Of a stretch of 64,000 bases of DNA, positions 49,032 to 58,716 are shown one piece after another. The first letter of the stretch is position 1; the number at the start of each line of letters is the position of its first letter. Made by a program: the position numbers and the translations under genes. The stretch comes from Fictibacillus arsenicus (GTDB lineage: Bacteria > Bacillota > Bacilli > Bacillales > Fictibacillaceae). The notes under the pieces were generated by a model that was given only the letters and a program-made list of their open reading frames with translations, was not told the DNA's origin and searched no databases. Location of the stretch: assembly GCF_001642935.1 (NCBI RefSeq), contig NZ_CP016761.1, positions 3,348,001 through 3,412,000 on the forward strand. The letters run 5' to 3'.

Positions 49032-52000
49032 TTATTGAGCAGAGATAGTAATTCCGCTTAAGTTTAATTGTAGGTTTGTAGTTCCAATTACTTCACCATC
49101 AGCATTTTTAGAAACTACAGTGTAATTGATAACATTATTAGGATTTTTAGCCCAAACTGAACCTGTTTTTGTTCCAAATGAAGTTGCAATCTTTAGGTAT
49201 CCGTTAGTAGCGTCAATCCAAGTTGTATCTGTTCCTTCAACAGCAGTCCAAGCATACTCACCATTTTTATATAGGTCAACACTTGCAGCAGATGTAGGAA
49301 TTACTACATATTGAACCATATCAGCTTGAGCAGTTTCTGCTTGAGCTTGAGTCATAGTTCCTGCAATATTTAACCCAGCTGTAGTAGCTGTAGCTGTTAA
49401 CATATCTAATGGAGCATTTCCAACTTCAGCAGTTGAATCTGCAACTAATAATCCAGATGGAGTATCAGAAGCTTTTGAGAAAACAGTTAAGTCATAAGCG
49501 CTGTCAACATCAACTTCCAAGTCAGTTGCTTTATTACGAAGTAAGTCTTCAACTTCACCTGAAATTGTTACTGTTGGAGTAGCAATTGTATCTGCTCTTT
49601 CTAATTCTTTAACTTCTAATGTTACAACTGAACCAGTTACATCAGAAACTGATTTCACTTCATATCCTTCTACTGCGAAATCTGAATCTTGAATAGATGC
49701 GAAGTAAAGAGCTTCAGAGAATGTTACTTTAACGTGATCAACTTCAGCATCACCATCAGCATCTATTACTGCAGCAGAAACAGCATCTGGAGCAAACTTG
49801 TCACCAACAGGTTCAGTAGTTAGAACTACTGGCACGTTGTATGCATTTTTAGCGTCAACAGTACCTGTTGTAGATACAGTTACACTAGTAACAGCAGTAT
49901 TAATATCTCCAGCAGTTGTTAATGTAATAACTGATTTTCCATCTACAACTTCGTTAGAAATTGCATTTACTGCAGAAGCAGTACCATTAATACTTACTGT
50001 GAAGTCGTCAGCTTTTGCATTTGTAACTAACTCATCAAAGTAAAGTTTCACTGTATTCTTGCCAGTTGCTACAGCTTCATCAAATAATGGAGCAGTTGCA
50101 CCAGCTGGAACTAATACGTTAGTAGAAGCAGCTAAGATTGGATTACCAGCAGCATCTTTCACACGTAAAACTTGAATTGTTGCACCAGCAGGAGTCATTT
50201 GTGCTCCAGATTCAACATCTGTGAAGTCAAGAATAGCTGCTTTATTTCCATCAACAGCAGTTACTTTTACCTTGCTGTTAAGAGCACCATTAGCAAATAG
50301 GTAATTAACTTTGTTTTCAATAGAGTCTTTATCCATTACTTCGCTAAATACGATTTTAACTTTCTTCGTTGATAGAAGTTGAGCTTGAGTTCCAAGAGTA
50401 GTGTCATCTACGTCTGAAATCTCAGGAGCTACAATGTCATCAACAGCAACAGCAGTTGAGTATTCAACTAGTTTGTTTTGAGCGATTGATTTGTCTTTTA
50501 CATTTTTAACAGTTAGTGTATAAGATCCGCCGTTCAAAGCAGGAGTAGGAATCGAGTAAGTATTTTCAGACTTAGTAATCGTTCCAGAAAGTGTAACTGC
50601 TTTACCAGCTGCATCTTTAAGTGAATAGTTTGAAAGTACATCGGCACCTGTAACATCTTCGCTGTAAGTTACTTCAATAGCAGTGTTTCCATCAGCTTCA
50701 ACTTTAGTAACAACTGGTGCTGTTGTATCAACAGTTACAGAACCACTAAATGTTGTTTCAGCTAATTTGTTACCCCAAAGGTCAGCAATTTGCGTTCCTT
50801 TTTCATCAGTGTAATCAAGATATAATTTGAATGCACCCTCTGGAAGTGGGTTAGCAAATTCAAGAGTAAGTTCCTTACCATTCAAAGATTTAGTTGCTTT
50901 ATAAGCATCTACACCTTTGTAAGTGTGGAAGAAGTTTACATTAGCATTTGAGATACCAGTGATATCTTCGTCAAATGATAGAACAATTTTGTTAGGTGAT
51001 GCAGATTTAACAGTTGCTACTGGAGCTGTAGAATCTTTACCAAAAGTAAATTCTTTTGTAACTTCTTCTACTTTAAATCCTGCATAATCAGAACCATTCT
51101 TTATTGTTAACTTATGAGCTCCATCAGCAGGTTGAGCTCCAAGTGTTAATGTAACTGTATCAGTACCAGCAACAAAGCTAGAAGATACAATTGCAAGTGT
51201 TCCATCGTTTAGAGAGAAAGAAGGAGCAACTTCTAAAATCTCAGAAAACTTAACTTTTAGAGTTTTAGGTCCCGCCACTTCAATTTCTTCTACTGTAGGA
51301 GCAACAGTATCAAGGAATTTTACAGCTTTAGTTGTTTTAGCAATTACTACTCCGTTATCAGCTTTAACACCGTTGATAGTAAGATCAGCAGATTGCTGTT
51401 GTGCAGCGTGCTCATCATTATCGTTGATAGTCAGCCATACAGATTTACCATCAGCAACTGCGTCAGTAACAGTAAGTCCGCTACCTGAAGCAAAGCTGTA
51501 GTTTCCTAATGTTTCAGCAGAATCAGCATCCACTGCAGTGTTGAATTCTACTTTAACAGTTTTAAGGTTAATCGCACTTACAGATGTAACTTCTGGAGTT
51601 GCTGGAGCTTCGTATTCAAACTCAGTTCCTTCTACAACTTCACCGTTTACTGCTAGGCTTAATTCAACACCTGCAGGAAGTTCAGGAGAGATCTCGCTAA
51701 GAACTAGAGTAGTAGTATCAGCACTTGCAGCAGCTTCTGCAGCTTTAACTGTTACTTTACCTACTTCGTGAACATCGTCGCCAGCTACTACAGTAAGTTC
51801 ATATCCAGCTGCGATTAGAGCGTCAACTTCTTCTTGAGTGTAAGTACCTTCAAGAGTTACTTCAACAGAAGTAGCATCAACAGCTTTTACAGATTCAACT
51901 GTTGGAAGTGGCATTGGTTGCCCTTCTTCAAGTGCTTTGTCTGCTTTTTGGATGAATGCAGCCATTTCAGCACGAGATACAGTATCACCAGGAGCGAAAA

Positions 52001-52538
52001 GCTCATCAGTTTTTCCGTTTGTAATTCCCCATGCAACTAGAGTTGCGATGTCGTTTTCGAACATGTTTCCTTCGATATCAGTGAAAGTGTGTTCAACTAC
52101 ACCTTCAACTTCAAATCCGTATGCACGAACGATTAGAGCAGCCATTTCACCACGAGTGATTTTGCGATCTGGAGAGAACATGTCATTTCCAGTGCTACCC
52201 ATGATGTCGTTTGCATCTACAGCTGCTACTGCATTGTGGTACCAAGCTCCTGATTTAACATCAGAGAAGTCTGCTTCAAGACTAGTATCATAAAGATCAA
52301 ATCTGTTTGCGAAGATTCCTGCTGCTTCAGCACGAGTAAGAGGCTTCATTGGTTCGAAACCTTTATTAGTACCGTTCATGTAACCATTTTCAGTTACGTA
52401 GTTTACTGCACCTTCATACCAAGATCCAGGTTTTACATCATCAAAACTTGCTGCACCAGCAACTGGAGCTACTACTGAAGCAACTACTGCTGCAGATAGG
52501 CCTGTTGCCATAAATTTACGATAAGACTTAGACGCCAT
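49032..52538 (-). CDS. Major S-layer protein with three SLH domains and Ig-like repeats
   Basis: 1168 residues. Signal peptide 1-29 (VAGA|A). Three SLH repeats at about 30-205 (KPGSWYEGAVNYVTENGYMNG, KSGAWYHNAVAAVDANDIMG, FENDIATLVAWGITNGKTD) bind wall polysaccharide. The remaining about 950 residues are Ala/Val/Thr/Asp-rich with repeated Ig-like (Big/SbsA-like) patterns such as APTVEEIEVAGPKTLKVKFSE and APVVTKVEADGNTAIEVTYSE. There is almost no Cys, a typical S-layer trait. Codon use is biased to GCT/GCA, ACT/ACA and GTT/GTA, fitting high expression. Ribosome site GGGAGG. A stable leader hairpin precedes it. Confidence 0.93.
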   Translation of the reverse strand: MASKSYRKFMATGLSAAVVASVVAPVAGAASFDDVKPGSWYEGAVNYVTENGYMNGTNKGFEPMKPLTRAEAAGIFANRFDLYDTSLEADFSDVKSGAWYHNAVAAVDANDIMGSTGNDMFSPDRKITRGEMAALIVRAYGFEVEGVVEHTFTDIEGNMFENDIATLVAWGITNGKTDELFAPGDTVSRAEMAAFIQKADKALEEGQPMPLPTVESVKAVDATSVEVTLEGTYTQEEVDALIAAGYELTVVAGDDVHEVGKVTVKAAEAAASADTTTLVLSEISPELPAGVELSLAVNGEVVEGTEFEYEAPATPEVTSVSAINLKTVKVEFNTAVDADSAETLGNYSFASGSGLTVTDAVADGKSVWLTINDNDEHAAQQQSADLTINGVKADNGVVIAKTTKAVKFLDTVAPTVEEIEVAGPKTLKVKFSEILEVAPSFSLNDGTLAIVSSSFVAGTDTVTLTLGAQPADGAHKLTIKNGSDYAGFKVEEVTKEFTFGKDSTAPVATVKSASPNKIVLSFDEDITGISNANVNFFHTYKGVDAYKATKSLNGKELTLEFANPLPEGAFKLYLDYTDEKGTQIADLWGNKLAETTFSGSVTVDTTAPVVTKVEADGNTAIEVTYSEDVTGADVLSNYSLKDAAGKAVTLSGTITKSENTYSIPTPALNGGSYTLTVKNVKDKSIAQNKLVEYSTAVAVDDIVAPEISDVDDTTLGTQAQLLSTKKVKIVFSEVMDKDSIENKVNYLFANGALNSKVKVTAVDGNKAAILDFTDVESGAQMTPAGATIQVLRVKDAAGNPILAASTNVLVPAGATAPLFDEAVATGKNTVKLYFDELVTNAKADDFTVSINGTASAVNAISNEVVDGKSVITLTTAGDINTAVTSVTVSTTGTVDAKNAYNVPVVLTTEPVGDKFAPDAVSAAVIDADGDAEVDHVKVTFSEALYFASIQDSDFAVEGYEVKSVSDVTGSVVTLEVKELERADTIATPTVTISGEVEDLLRNKATDLEVDVDSAYDLTVFSKASDTPSGLLVADSTAEVGNAPLDMLTATATTAGLNIAGTMTQAQAETAQADMVQYVVIPTSAASVDLYKNGEYAWTAVEGTDTTWIDATNGYLKIATSFGTKTGSVWAKNPNNVINYTVVSKNADGEVIGTTNLQLNLSGITISAQ

Positions 52539-53087
52539 TTCGTTATTTCCTCCCTTAATATGTAACTAGTAATATATGATTTAACTAAACTATGGGTCCC
52601 AGGGCCCATAGTTTAGTAAATACCAAATTATTCAAAACATAACAATAAATAGTATATTTGTGAGTATTAAGTCTGTCAACAAAAATATCCAACACTACTA
52701 ATATATTATTGTTTTCCCAACTTTACTCACAAGTGGCAAGTTTTACCTTGTTACAACCATTTTACAATATATTTCATTTTTTGCAATCATTTTTATACAA
52801 AAAATTCTAATTAATAGTATTTATTGTAAGTTATGGGCGAACGTTGGAAGCTATTACCCTAGCCATAAGTAATATCGACAGCTTTTTAGTAATGTTTAGC
52901 AAAAAAGTAAAAATAAATATATTACAATATTTTCTTGTTATTTTACAAAAGCTAATAATCTATTTGTCATATCTGTTACATAACTGTAACCTACCAAAGT
53001 CCCAAATTGTGATAGACTAACTTTTGTAGAAAAAAATAGAAAATTCACTAAATACTAGTTTAAATAGTCACAATATGGGGAAAGGTA
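52539..53087. other. Long divergent promoter region of the S-layer gene
   Basis: 549 AT-rich bases between the S-layer gene (minus) and the NlpC/P60-SLH gene (plus). It contains the leader hairpin at 52584-52617. The rest likely holds several promoters; no ORF of note. Confidence 0.55.
52584..52617 (-). promoter_or_regulatory. S-layer mRNA leader hairpin
   Basis: ACTAAACTATGGG and CCCATAGTTTAGT form a perfect 13-bp stem around an 8-base loop, 46-79 bases upstream of the ATG. No T tract follows on the minus strand. It resembles 5' stabilisers of very abundant mRNAs. Confidence 0.65.
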
Positions 53088-54119
53088 GTGTTTTTAGTGG
53101 TTAAAAAGTTGGGGGCTTGGATCTTATCTCTTTTAACAGTACTCACACTTCTTCCAGGACAAGTTAATGCGGGAGAACGCGAGAACTTAGTAACAACAGC
53201 AAAAAAGTACATAGGTATTAAGTACACTTATGGCGGTACTTCGCCATCCACAGGTTTTGATTGTTCAGGATTTACTTCATATGTATATAAACAGCACGGT
53301 TTATCTCTTCCAAGAACAACAAGTGATCAATATAATGGAGGAACAAGCGTAAAGAAAGCTGATTTAGAAACTGGTGACTTGGTTTTTTTTACTACATATA
53401 AAGCAGGTGCATCACACACTGGTATATATGTAGGAAGCGGAAAGTTCATCCACGCTTCTTCATCTAAAGGGATTACAATTTCTTCTATAGATGATCCTTA
53501 CTACTGGGGCTCCCGTTACCTAGGAGCTCGCCGTTATCTAGCTGAAGAAGAAAAAGTTGCTACACTCGCAGTTTTACCTAAAGGACAATATCATGATGTT
53601 CCTGCTGGACATTGGGCATATTCACCGATTACAAACCTTAGCAAACAAGGTGTTATGAACGGTTACGAATACAGCCAGTTCAAACCGACACAATCTGTAA
53701 CACGAGCAGAAGCAGCTGCAATGGTTGCTAACGCATTAGATATCGACGCTCCATCTAACTATAGTAACTTTAAAGATGTTTCTACTTCCTACTGGGCAGT
53801 TGGATCGATCAACGCAGTAAAAGAAGCTGGCATCATCGCCGGTTACCCGGATGGCACATTTAAGCCAAACAAAGAAATGACACGTGAAGAAATCGCAGCA
53901 TTGATTGAAAAGACGTTTGTTTTAACGAATAAAGGTACTGAAAAATCCTTTGCTGATGTTAAAGAAGGCTACTGGGCGTACGATTCTATACAACGATTAA
54001 GCGAAAACAACATTGCATCTGGTTTCACGGACAATACTTACCGACCATTGAACGAAACATCACGTGCTGAGTTCTCCGCTTTCCTTTATAGAGCCATTAC
54101 AACGTTAGCCGTAAAATAA
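53088..54119 (+). CDS. NlpC/P60 peptidoglycan endopeptidase with three SLH domains
   Basis: 343 residues from GTG (GGGGAAAGG upstream; a GTG at 53097 is an alternative). Signal peptide about 1-28 (VNA|G). NlpC/P60 domain at 30-150: catalytic Cys in GFDCSGFTSYVY, His in SHTGIYVG and third polar residue His in FIHASS. It cleaves D-glutamyl-diamino-acid bonds in peptidoglycan. Three SLH repeats (about 165-340; GHWAYSPITNLSKQGVMNG and so on) hold it at the wall. It is divergent from the S-layer gene and may open the wall for S-layer or matrix export (inference). Confidence 0.92.
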   Translation: MFLVVKKLGAWILSLLTVLTLLPGQVNAGERENLVTTAKKYIGIKYTYGGTSPSTGFDCSGFTSYVYKQHGLSLPRTTSDQYNGGTSVKKADLETGDLVFFTTYKAGASHTGIYVGSGKFIHASSSKGITISSIDDPYYWGSRYLGARRYLAEEEKVATLAVLPKGQYHDVPAGHWAYSPITNLSKQGVMNGYEYSQFKPTQSVTRAEAAAMVANALDIDAPSNYSNFKDVSTSYWAVGSINAVKEAGIIAGYPDGTFKPNKEMTREEIAALIEKTFVLTNKGTEKSFADVKEGYWAYDSIQRLSENNIASGFTDNTYRPLNETSRAEFSAFLYRAITTLAVK

Positions 54120-54171
54120 GACGATATCAGTTTGGAAAAAGTTTCGATTTAATTGTAAATAATTTGTAAAT

Positions 54172-54211
54172 AAAAAAGTTGCTCTCCTAATTCAAGGAGA
54201 ACAGCTTTTTT
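54172..54211. terminator. Bidirectional terminator
   Basis: AAAAAAGTTGCTCTCCT and AGGAGAACAGCTTTTTT pair over about 16 bp with a mismatch; T tracts on both strands. It overlaps the stop codon of the gene at 54210. Confidence 0.85.
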
Positions 54212-56165
54212 AGTTTGATTCTTCGATGGTTCTGGACAGGAATACTGCCATTTCTGCCCGGGTTACTGGGGCGTTAGGTTTGAATGTTCCATCTGTGTAT
54301 CCATTTGCGATGGATACTGAGGCAAATCTTTGAATTGCGTCGAATGCGTAGAACGCGTTTGTAACATCTGTGAAAGCTTTAGTTGTTGATTGTTGGTTTT
54401 TCAATGTAAAGGCTCGATCTAGTAATGCAATGACTTCACCGCGTGAAATGGTTTGGGTTGGTTTGAAAGTACCATCAGGGAATCCAGTGGCGAGTTTTTG
54501 TTCTGTCATGGTTGCTATGTACCCTGAGGCAAAATAGCTTTTTGTTACATCTGGGAACGAAGTGTTTCTTGGTGTACCATCCAGTTTTAATGCACGGCCG
54601 ATCATGGAGATCGCTTCACCCCGCGTAATCTGTTTTTCCGGATGGAACTTACCATCTGGAAGACCACCAACTGCGTTTCGTGCATTCAGATCATAAACAT
54701 ATTTGCTATACCATATTGAAGCTGGCACATCAGGAAAGAGTAGATACACTTTTGTTTCTATTAAACTCTTGCTTGATTCATTCCCCGCTTCATCTACAGC
54801 TGAGACTTCATATCTATAGAATCCAGGTTTTAATGTTTCAGTTAACTGAAAACCGTATATTAAATTTTTCACTTTTTCACCGTTACGATAGACGTTATAT
54901 CCTGTAATAGGTGAACGATCCTGAGAGGGTGTCCAACTTAAGTTTATCTTTCCGCCAGTCGCAATTTTATAGGACAGGTTTTCCGGTGCTGTTGGAGGTG
55001 TTGTATCCGGCATTTCTGGTGCTTGAATCAGACCGAAGCCAAAATTCACATCACGCCCAGCAGCTCCTAGATCTTTTGCTTGATTTTGTATCATTGTTCT
55101 TAGTTCAGCTGTTGTTTTGTTTGGATATGCTTCTTTATACAGTGCATAAATGGCCGTTACATAAGGTGTTGCCATCGATGTTCCTGTGTGTGTTTCATAG
55201 GTATTGTTCATAAAACTGCTGTAAATGTCTACTCCTGGCGCCACTATTTCAAGTTCGGGACCTGATCCTGAAAACTTTGGATGTTTATTATATTTGTCTA
55301 CTGCTCCGACAGCAATAACGCTCTCATATTTAGCGGGATAATAGACAGATTGATCTTCACTAAATGTATTGTTTGTATGGTTTCCAGATGCTGCAATAAT
55401 ATATAATCCCTTTTTGTATGCTTCATCAACAGCAAGTTTAAGTGCATATGAGCTTTCTTTTCCTGCAAGACTAAGGTTAACAATATGTAGACCTTGCTGC
55501 GTCGCCCATTCGATACCATCAATAATTTGCGAATATTGGCCAAGACCATCATCGTCGAGCACTTTGATGCTGTATAATTGAACGTTTGGAGCTAATCCTT
55601 TGATGCCCACTTGGTTATCTTGAGCTGCAATAATTCCTGCTACATGTGTCCCATGCCCATTATCATCATTATAAGAAGGTGTATTGGGAACAAATGAAAT
55701 GCCTCCTGATACTCTGAGATCTTCATGACCTGTATCAATCCCTGTATCTAAGATTCCCACTTTAATGCCGTTTCCTGTATAGTAGCTTTCTTGTCCAAGT
55801 TCCTCAGGTTTTGGATAGTTTAATTTATAGATGTTCGAATCTATTAATTGCTCTTCCATTCCAATTTGTTTGTCTTGTTCAATGAACTTAATAGATGGAT
55901 ATATAGCAAGTTGTTGTGCAGAAGCCTCTGTCATTGAAACAGATAAAGCATGTATACTCTGTAGTCTGGAGTTTATTGTTCCACCAAGCTGTTGGATAAG
56001 ATTTTCATCAGGCTGTGAATGAAACCCAACTATATAAGATTGTAAAGCAGGTTTTGTTTCGTGGTTATCTGGTGAATCAGCGTATGTATGTTGATGAGGT
56101 AATGAAGCTGTTAATAAAGAAACAGAAAGTAAAAAGACCCCTAACTTTGATGAGAAATTGAGCAT
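54210..56165 (-). CDS. SLH-anchored S8 subtilase with FN3 domain
   Basis: The start is the ATG at 56163-56165 with AGGGGGATACAT before it; the upstream open frame lacks a site and a signal peptide. 651 residues. Signal peptide 1-29 (TYA|D), I9 prodomain 40-100, S8 domain about 110-425 with D140 (DTGID), H171 (HGTHVAG), N262 and S330 (GTSMATP). A fibronectin III domain (about 430-520) and three SLH repeats (about 525-650) follow. It is a wall-surface protease, contrast with the anchorless subtilase at 9413. Monocistronic. Confidence 0.92.
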   Translation of the reverse strand: MLNFSSKLGVFLLSVSLLTASLPHQHTYADSPDNHETKPALQSYIVGFHSQPDENLIQQLGGTINSRLQSIHALSVSMTEASAQQLAIYPSIKFIEQDKQIGMEEQLIDSNIYKLNYPKPEELGQESYYTGNGIKVGILDTGIDTGHEDLRVSGGISFVPNTPSYNDDNGHGTHVAGIIAAQDNQVGIKGLAPNVQLYSIKVLDDDGLGQYSQIIDGIEWATQQGLHIVNLSLAGKESSYALKLAVDEAYKKGLYIIAASGNHTNNTFSEDQSVYYPAKYESVIAVGAVDKYNKHPKFSGSGPELEIVAPGVDIYSSFMNNTYETHTGTSMATPYVTAIYALYKEAYPNKTTAELRTMIQNQAKDLGAAGRDVNFGFGLIQAPEMPDTTPPTAPENLSYKIATGGKINLSWTPSQDRSPITGYNVYRNGEKVKNLIYGFQLTETLKPGFYRYEVSAVDEAGNESSKSLIETKVYLLFPDVPASIWYSKYVYDLNARNAVGGLPDGKFHPEKQITRGEAISMIGRALKLDGTPRNTSFPDVTKSYFASGYIATMTEQKLATGFPDGTFKPTQTISRGEVIALLDRAFTLKNQQSTTKAFTDVTNAFYAFDAIQRFASVSIANGYTDGTFKPNAPVTRAEMAVFLSRTIEESN

Positions 56166-56304
56166 ATGTATCCCCCTAGAGAAGTAAATGAAAGAAATAT
56201 GATAATTGTTTGGGGACTGACCCCTATTTCTTACTATCGGGCTTGGATGAGAACAAATCAATAGCTTTATTTGTGAAGTTTTGTCGAAGGTGAATATAAA
56301 GAGA

Positions 56305-56349
56305 AAGTCCATCTGGACAGGACGTACATCATCCTGTCCAGATGGACTT
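56305..56349 (-). terminator. Very strong terminator of the amidase gene
   Basis: AAGTCCATCTGGACAGGA and TCCTGTCCAGATGGACTT form a perfect 18-bp stem; on the minus strand it is followed by TCTCTTTAT. Confidence 0.85.
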
Positions 56350-56361
56350 AACACTACTATT

Positions 56362-57783
56362 TTATTTATTCTGCAAGTACTGGAAGTAATCTTTAATACC
56401 CAGGTGAATCTGGTACGCTGCTTTTTTGCGCCATGTATCAGATGCTAGTTTTGCAGAATCATCCTTGTGGTCAATAAATCCTAGTTCTACTAATGTACTT
56501 GCCATATTTCTCTGATTCTTAATGACATAGAAATTCGCTTCTTTTACACCGCGATCTTTCATATCTAACTCAGGAATCAGCATACGGTTCTGAATGTATG
56601 TGGCTAATTTTTTATTGTAAGCACTCATGTTGTTATCTTCATTATAGTACGTTTCAGTTCCATGAGCTGTTCCGTTGAACGAGTTTGTGTGGATGGAAAC
56701 AAAGGCTTGTCCACCTGCAAGGTTTGCAATGGATACTCGTTTTTCTAACTCGTGGAAGATATCTGTTTCACGCGTCATGACTACTTTTGCACCCGCTTTT
56801 TCTAAATAATCACGAAGGTGCTTGGCTGTAATTAGCGTAATATCTTTTTCCTTCAACCCAAATCCGCTTGCCCCTGGATCATGATCCCCGTGTCCAGCAT
56901 CGACAACAACAATTTTACCTTTTAATGGATTCGATGGGTCAGAAGGAACTGTTATTGATGGGTATTTTAAATATGCTCCATGTACATACCCTTTTAAGTT
57001 ATTCGCACTGACATATGCCCAGCCGTTTGATAGTTTGCTATAAACATCAACGTTCGTACCATATGCATATGCACCAATACGAGTTGCACTTGCATCAGGC
57101 GCTGTTCTTACATTTAAGAAATCTGCAACAACCTGTGCTTGTGCGATCGGCTCCGGTTCTGCCGGTTTCCCGCGAAAATCTGGATTTAAAGCACGAGCAA
57201 GCATTAATGCGAAGTCTGCACGCATGATATAATCTTTAGGTCCAAACTTACCGCCAGGATAACCGCCTACAACACCTGCGGTTGCCAGTTTATTAATCGG
57301 TACAAAAGATGGTGACGTTACAGGAACGTCTGTAAATGTAATTCCGCTTGTTTCCGGAAAAGACCAGGCTCTCGTAAGAATCGAAGCCATTTGTTCGCGT
57401 GTAAGCTTATCGTTTACACCATAATACCCATTACCATAACCCGCCAGGATTTTTTCGTTGCTCATATCCTGTATGTAACCTGAAGCAAAGTGCCCTTTTG
57501 GAACATCTAAATATTCCGTATCCCGGTAGCCCCCCTGTAATTCAAGAGCACGTCCGATCATCGAAGCCGCTTCTGACCTTGTCACACGATTATCAGGCTT
57601 GAACGTTCCATCGGTATATCCGCCTAAAATTTTCTTATTGGCCAAATACATGATCTCATCGTAAGCTCGATGAGTAGTTGGCACATCAGGAAATGATGAG
57701 GCAGAAACCGAACCTGGCGATGAGAAGCAAAGAGCAGTCACAAGCAATAAAAGACAAGTGACGACAGCTTTCCTGCTAATCAT
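56362..57783 (-). CDS. SLH-SH3-N-acetylmuramoyl-L-alanine amidase
   Basis: 473 residues. Signal peptide 1-28 (VSA|S). Three SLH repeats (about 30-205), an SH3b domain (about 213-275, VVADFLNVRTAPDASATRIG) and an Amidase_3 domain (about 290-470). Zinc ligands are His in VDAGHGDHDPG, Glu in GLKEKD and His in VSIHTNSF; the catalytic Glu is in STLVELGFI. It cleaves the MurNAc-L-Ala bond in peptidoglycan. Its unit is separate from the protease, with a very strong terminator between. Confidence 0.93.
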   Translation of the reverse strand: MISRKAVVTCLLLLVTALCFSSPGSVSASSFPDVPTTHRAYDEIMYLANKKILGGYTDGTFKPDNRVTRSEAASMIGRALELQGGYRDTEYLDVPKGHFASGYIQDMSNEKILAGYGNGYYGVNDKLTREQMASILTRAWSFPETSGITFTDVPVTSPSFVPINKLATAGVVGGYPGGKFGPKDYIMRADFALMLARALNPDFRGKPAEPEPIAQAQVVADFLNVRTAPDASATRIGAYAYGTNVDVYSKLSNGWAYVSANNLKGYVHGAYLKYPSITVPSDPSNPLKGKIVVVDAGHGDHDPGASGFGLKEKDITLITAKHLRDYLEKAGAKVVMTRETDIFHELEKRVSIANLAGGQAFVSIHTNSFNGTAHGTETYYNEDNNMSAYNKKLATYIQNRMLIPELDMKDRGVKEANFYVIKNQRNMASTLVELGFIDHKDDSAKLASDTWRKKAAYQIHLGIKDYFQYLQNK

Positions 57784-57992
57784 CCAAATTCCCCCTAATT
57801 TGTAATATATTTATAGTTTACCAGTACCTGCCAAAGGGGTATATAAATAGTTTGTACTAATTTTGAATTATTTTACAGAAATATAGTGGTTTATGATGTT
57901 TTATGTATATTTTTGGCGGACTTAACTATATTCAAAAAGTATATCGGTCAGATTTTGTCTATTTTTAGTGAGATATGAAAATAAACTAAAAT

Positions 57993-58451
57993 TTATTTAA
58001 TTAATTCTGCTTGCATGACGGGAACTATGATACTTTCCCCATTTTTATTTACGTAAGTAGTATTGTTATGGATCGTCCCGTATACTTGAACAACATCCCC
58101 TTTATACTGGCTAACAGGTCCCGGAAACTCTACCACAAGAATATTTTCTGCATTCACATCATTGGAGCCGCTCATCACGTTCAACTCCAAATACGTGTAA
58201 GATTCCGTTGGTGAAATCGTTTGGATCGCACCAGAAAATGTTGCATTTACACCTAAATAGTTTTCAAGGTTTTCTTGAACAGTAGTATAGTTTAATGCTT
58301 GGGCATTGCTTTGCAACGGTTCAGGTGTCGCAAATGAATATTCCATTGCCACGTCATTTTCTTCAATCAGTTTCTGTCTATCATCTTCTAGCGCTTGGTA
58401 GTTTTTTTCGATGTTTTTGGCGATCTCCTGATTTTCTTTCTCATCGTACAC
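57993..58451 (-). CDS. OB-like domain protein, probably 3' part of a frameshifted gene
   Basis: 152 residues from GTG at 58451, which has no good ribosome site. After a charged helix (about 1-55) the C-terminal part (YLGVNATFSGAIQTISPTES, VVEFPGPVSQYKGDVVQVYG) looks like a five-stranded OB-fold. The frame stays open upstream to 58505 and encodes ALSEFTGKSYWDQRYGNVYD, which fits better as protein than as leader. A membrane-helix ORF in another frame (58480-58617) ends inside it. So the two probably once formed one membrane-anchored protein. Confidence 0.55.
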   Translation of the reverse strand: MYDEKENQEIAKNIEKNYQALEDDRQKLIEENDVAMEYSFATPEPLQSNAQALNYTTVQENLENYLGVNATFSGAIQTISPTESYTYLELNVMSGSNDVNAENILVVEFPGPVSQYKGDVVQVYGTIHNNTTYVNKNGESIIVPVMQAELIK

Positions 58452-58479
58452 ATTTCCATATCGTTGATCCCAATAACTT

Positions 58480-58617
58480 TTACCTGTAAATTCCGATAAA
58501 GCCCGTTAGTGGCCTTCCTTTTGAAAATCGATAAGCAAACATAAAAACACTTAATGGAGCTAATATCATGCCAGCTACCATGATGAGGATACCTGAAATA
58601 TGCAAAAAGCTAATCAT
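58480..58617 (-). CDS. Short membrane-helix ORF, probable 5' part of a frameshifted gene
   Basis: 45 residues from the ATG at 58615-58617 with AAGGAG 8 bases before it (an ATG two codons upstream is too close to the site). Sequence: one hydrophobic helix (LHISGILIMVAGMILAPLSV) then FAYRFSKGRPLTGFIGIYR and stop. The ending frame overlaps the open downstream frame by about 26 bases. It may instead be a genuine small membrane protein coupled to the next gene. Confidence 0.5.
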   Translation of the reverse strand: MISFLHISGILIMVAGMILAPLSVFMFAYRFSKGRPLTGFIGIYR

Positions 58618-58681
58618 AACCATTTCTCCTTCTCTTTTCTTCTATTGGATATATCGGACGAGCAGAGAAATTGTCCACAAA

Positions 58682-58712
58682 AAAAGCCCTGGACTTATCG
58701 TCCAAAGCTTTT
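58682..58712 (-). terminator. Terminator of the second LtaS-type gene
   Basis: On the minus strand AAAAGCUUUGGAC and GUCCAGGGCUUUU pair over 13 bp (two G-U), followed by a U tract. Confidence 0.8.
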
Positions 58713-58716
58713 GGGA

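Noticed and set aside
54210-56354. Longer start for the SLH subtilase
   Set aside because: The first 63 codons of the open frame cover the amidase terminator and lack a ribosome site; the ATG at 56163-56165 is followed by a signal peptide and preceded by AGGGGG.
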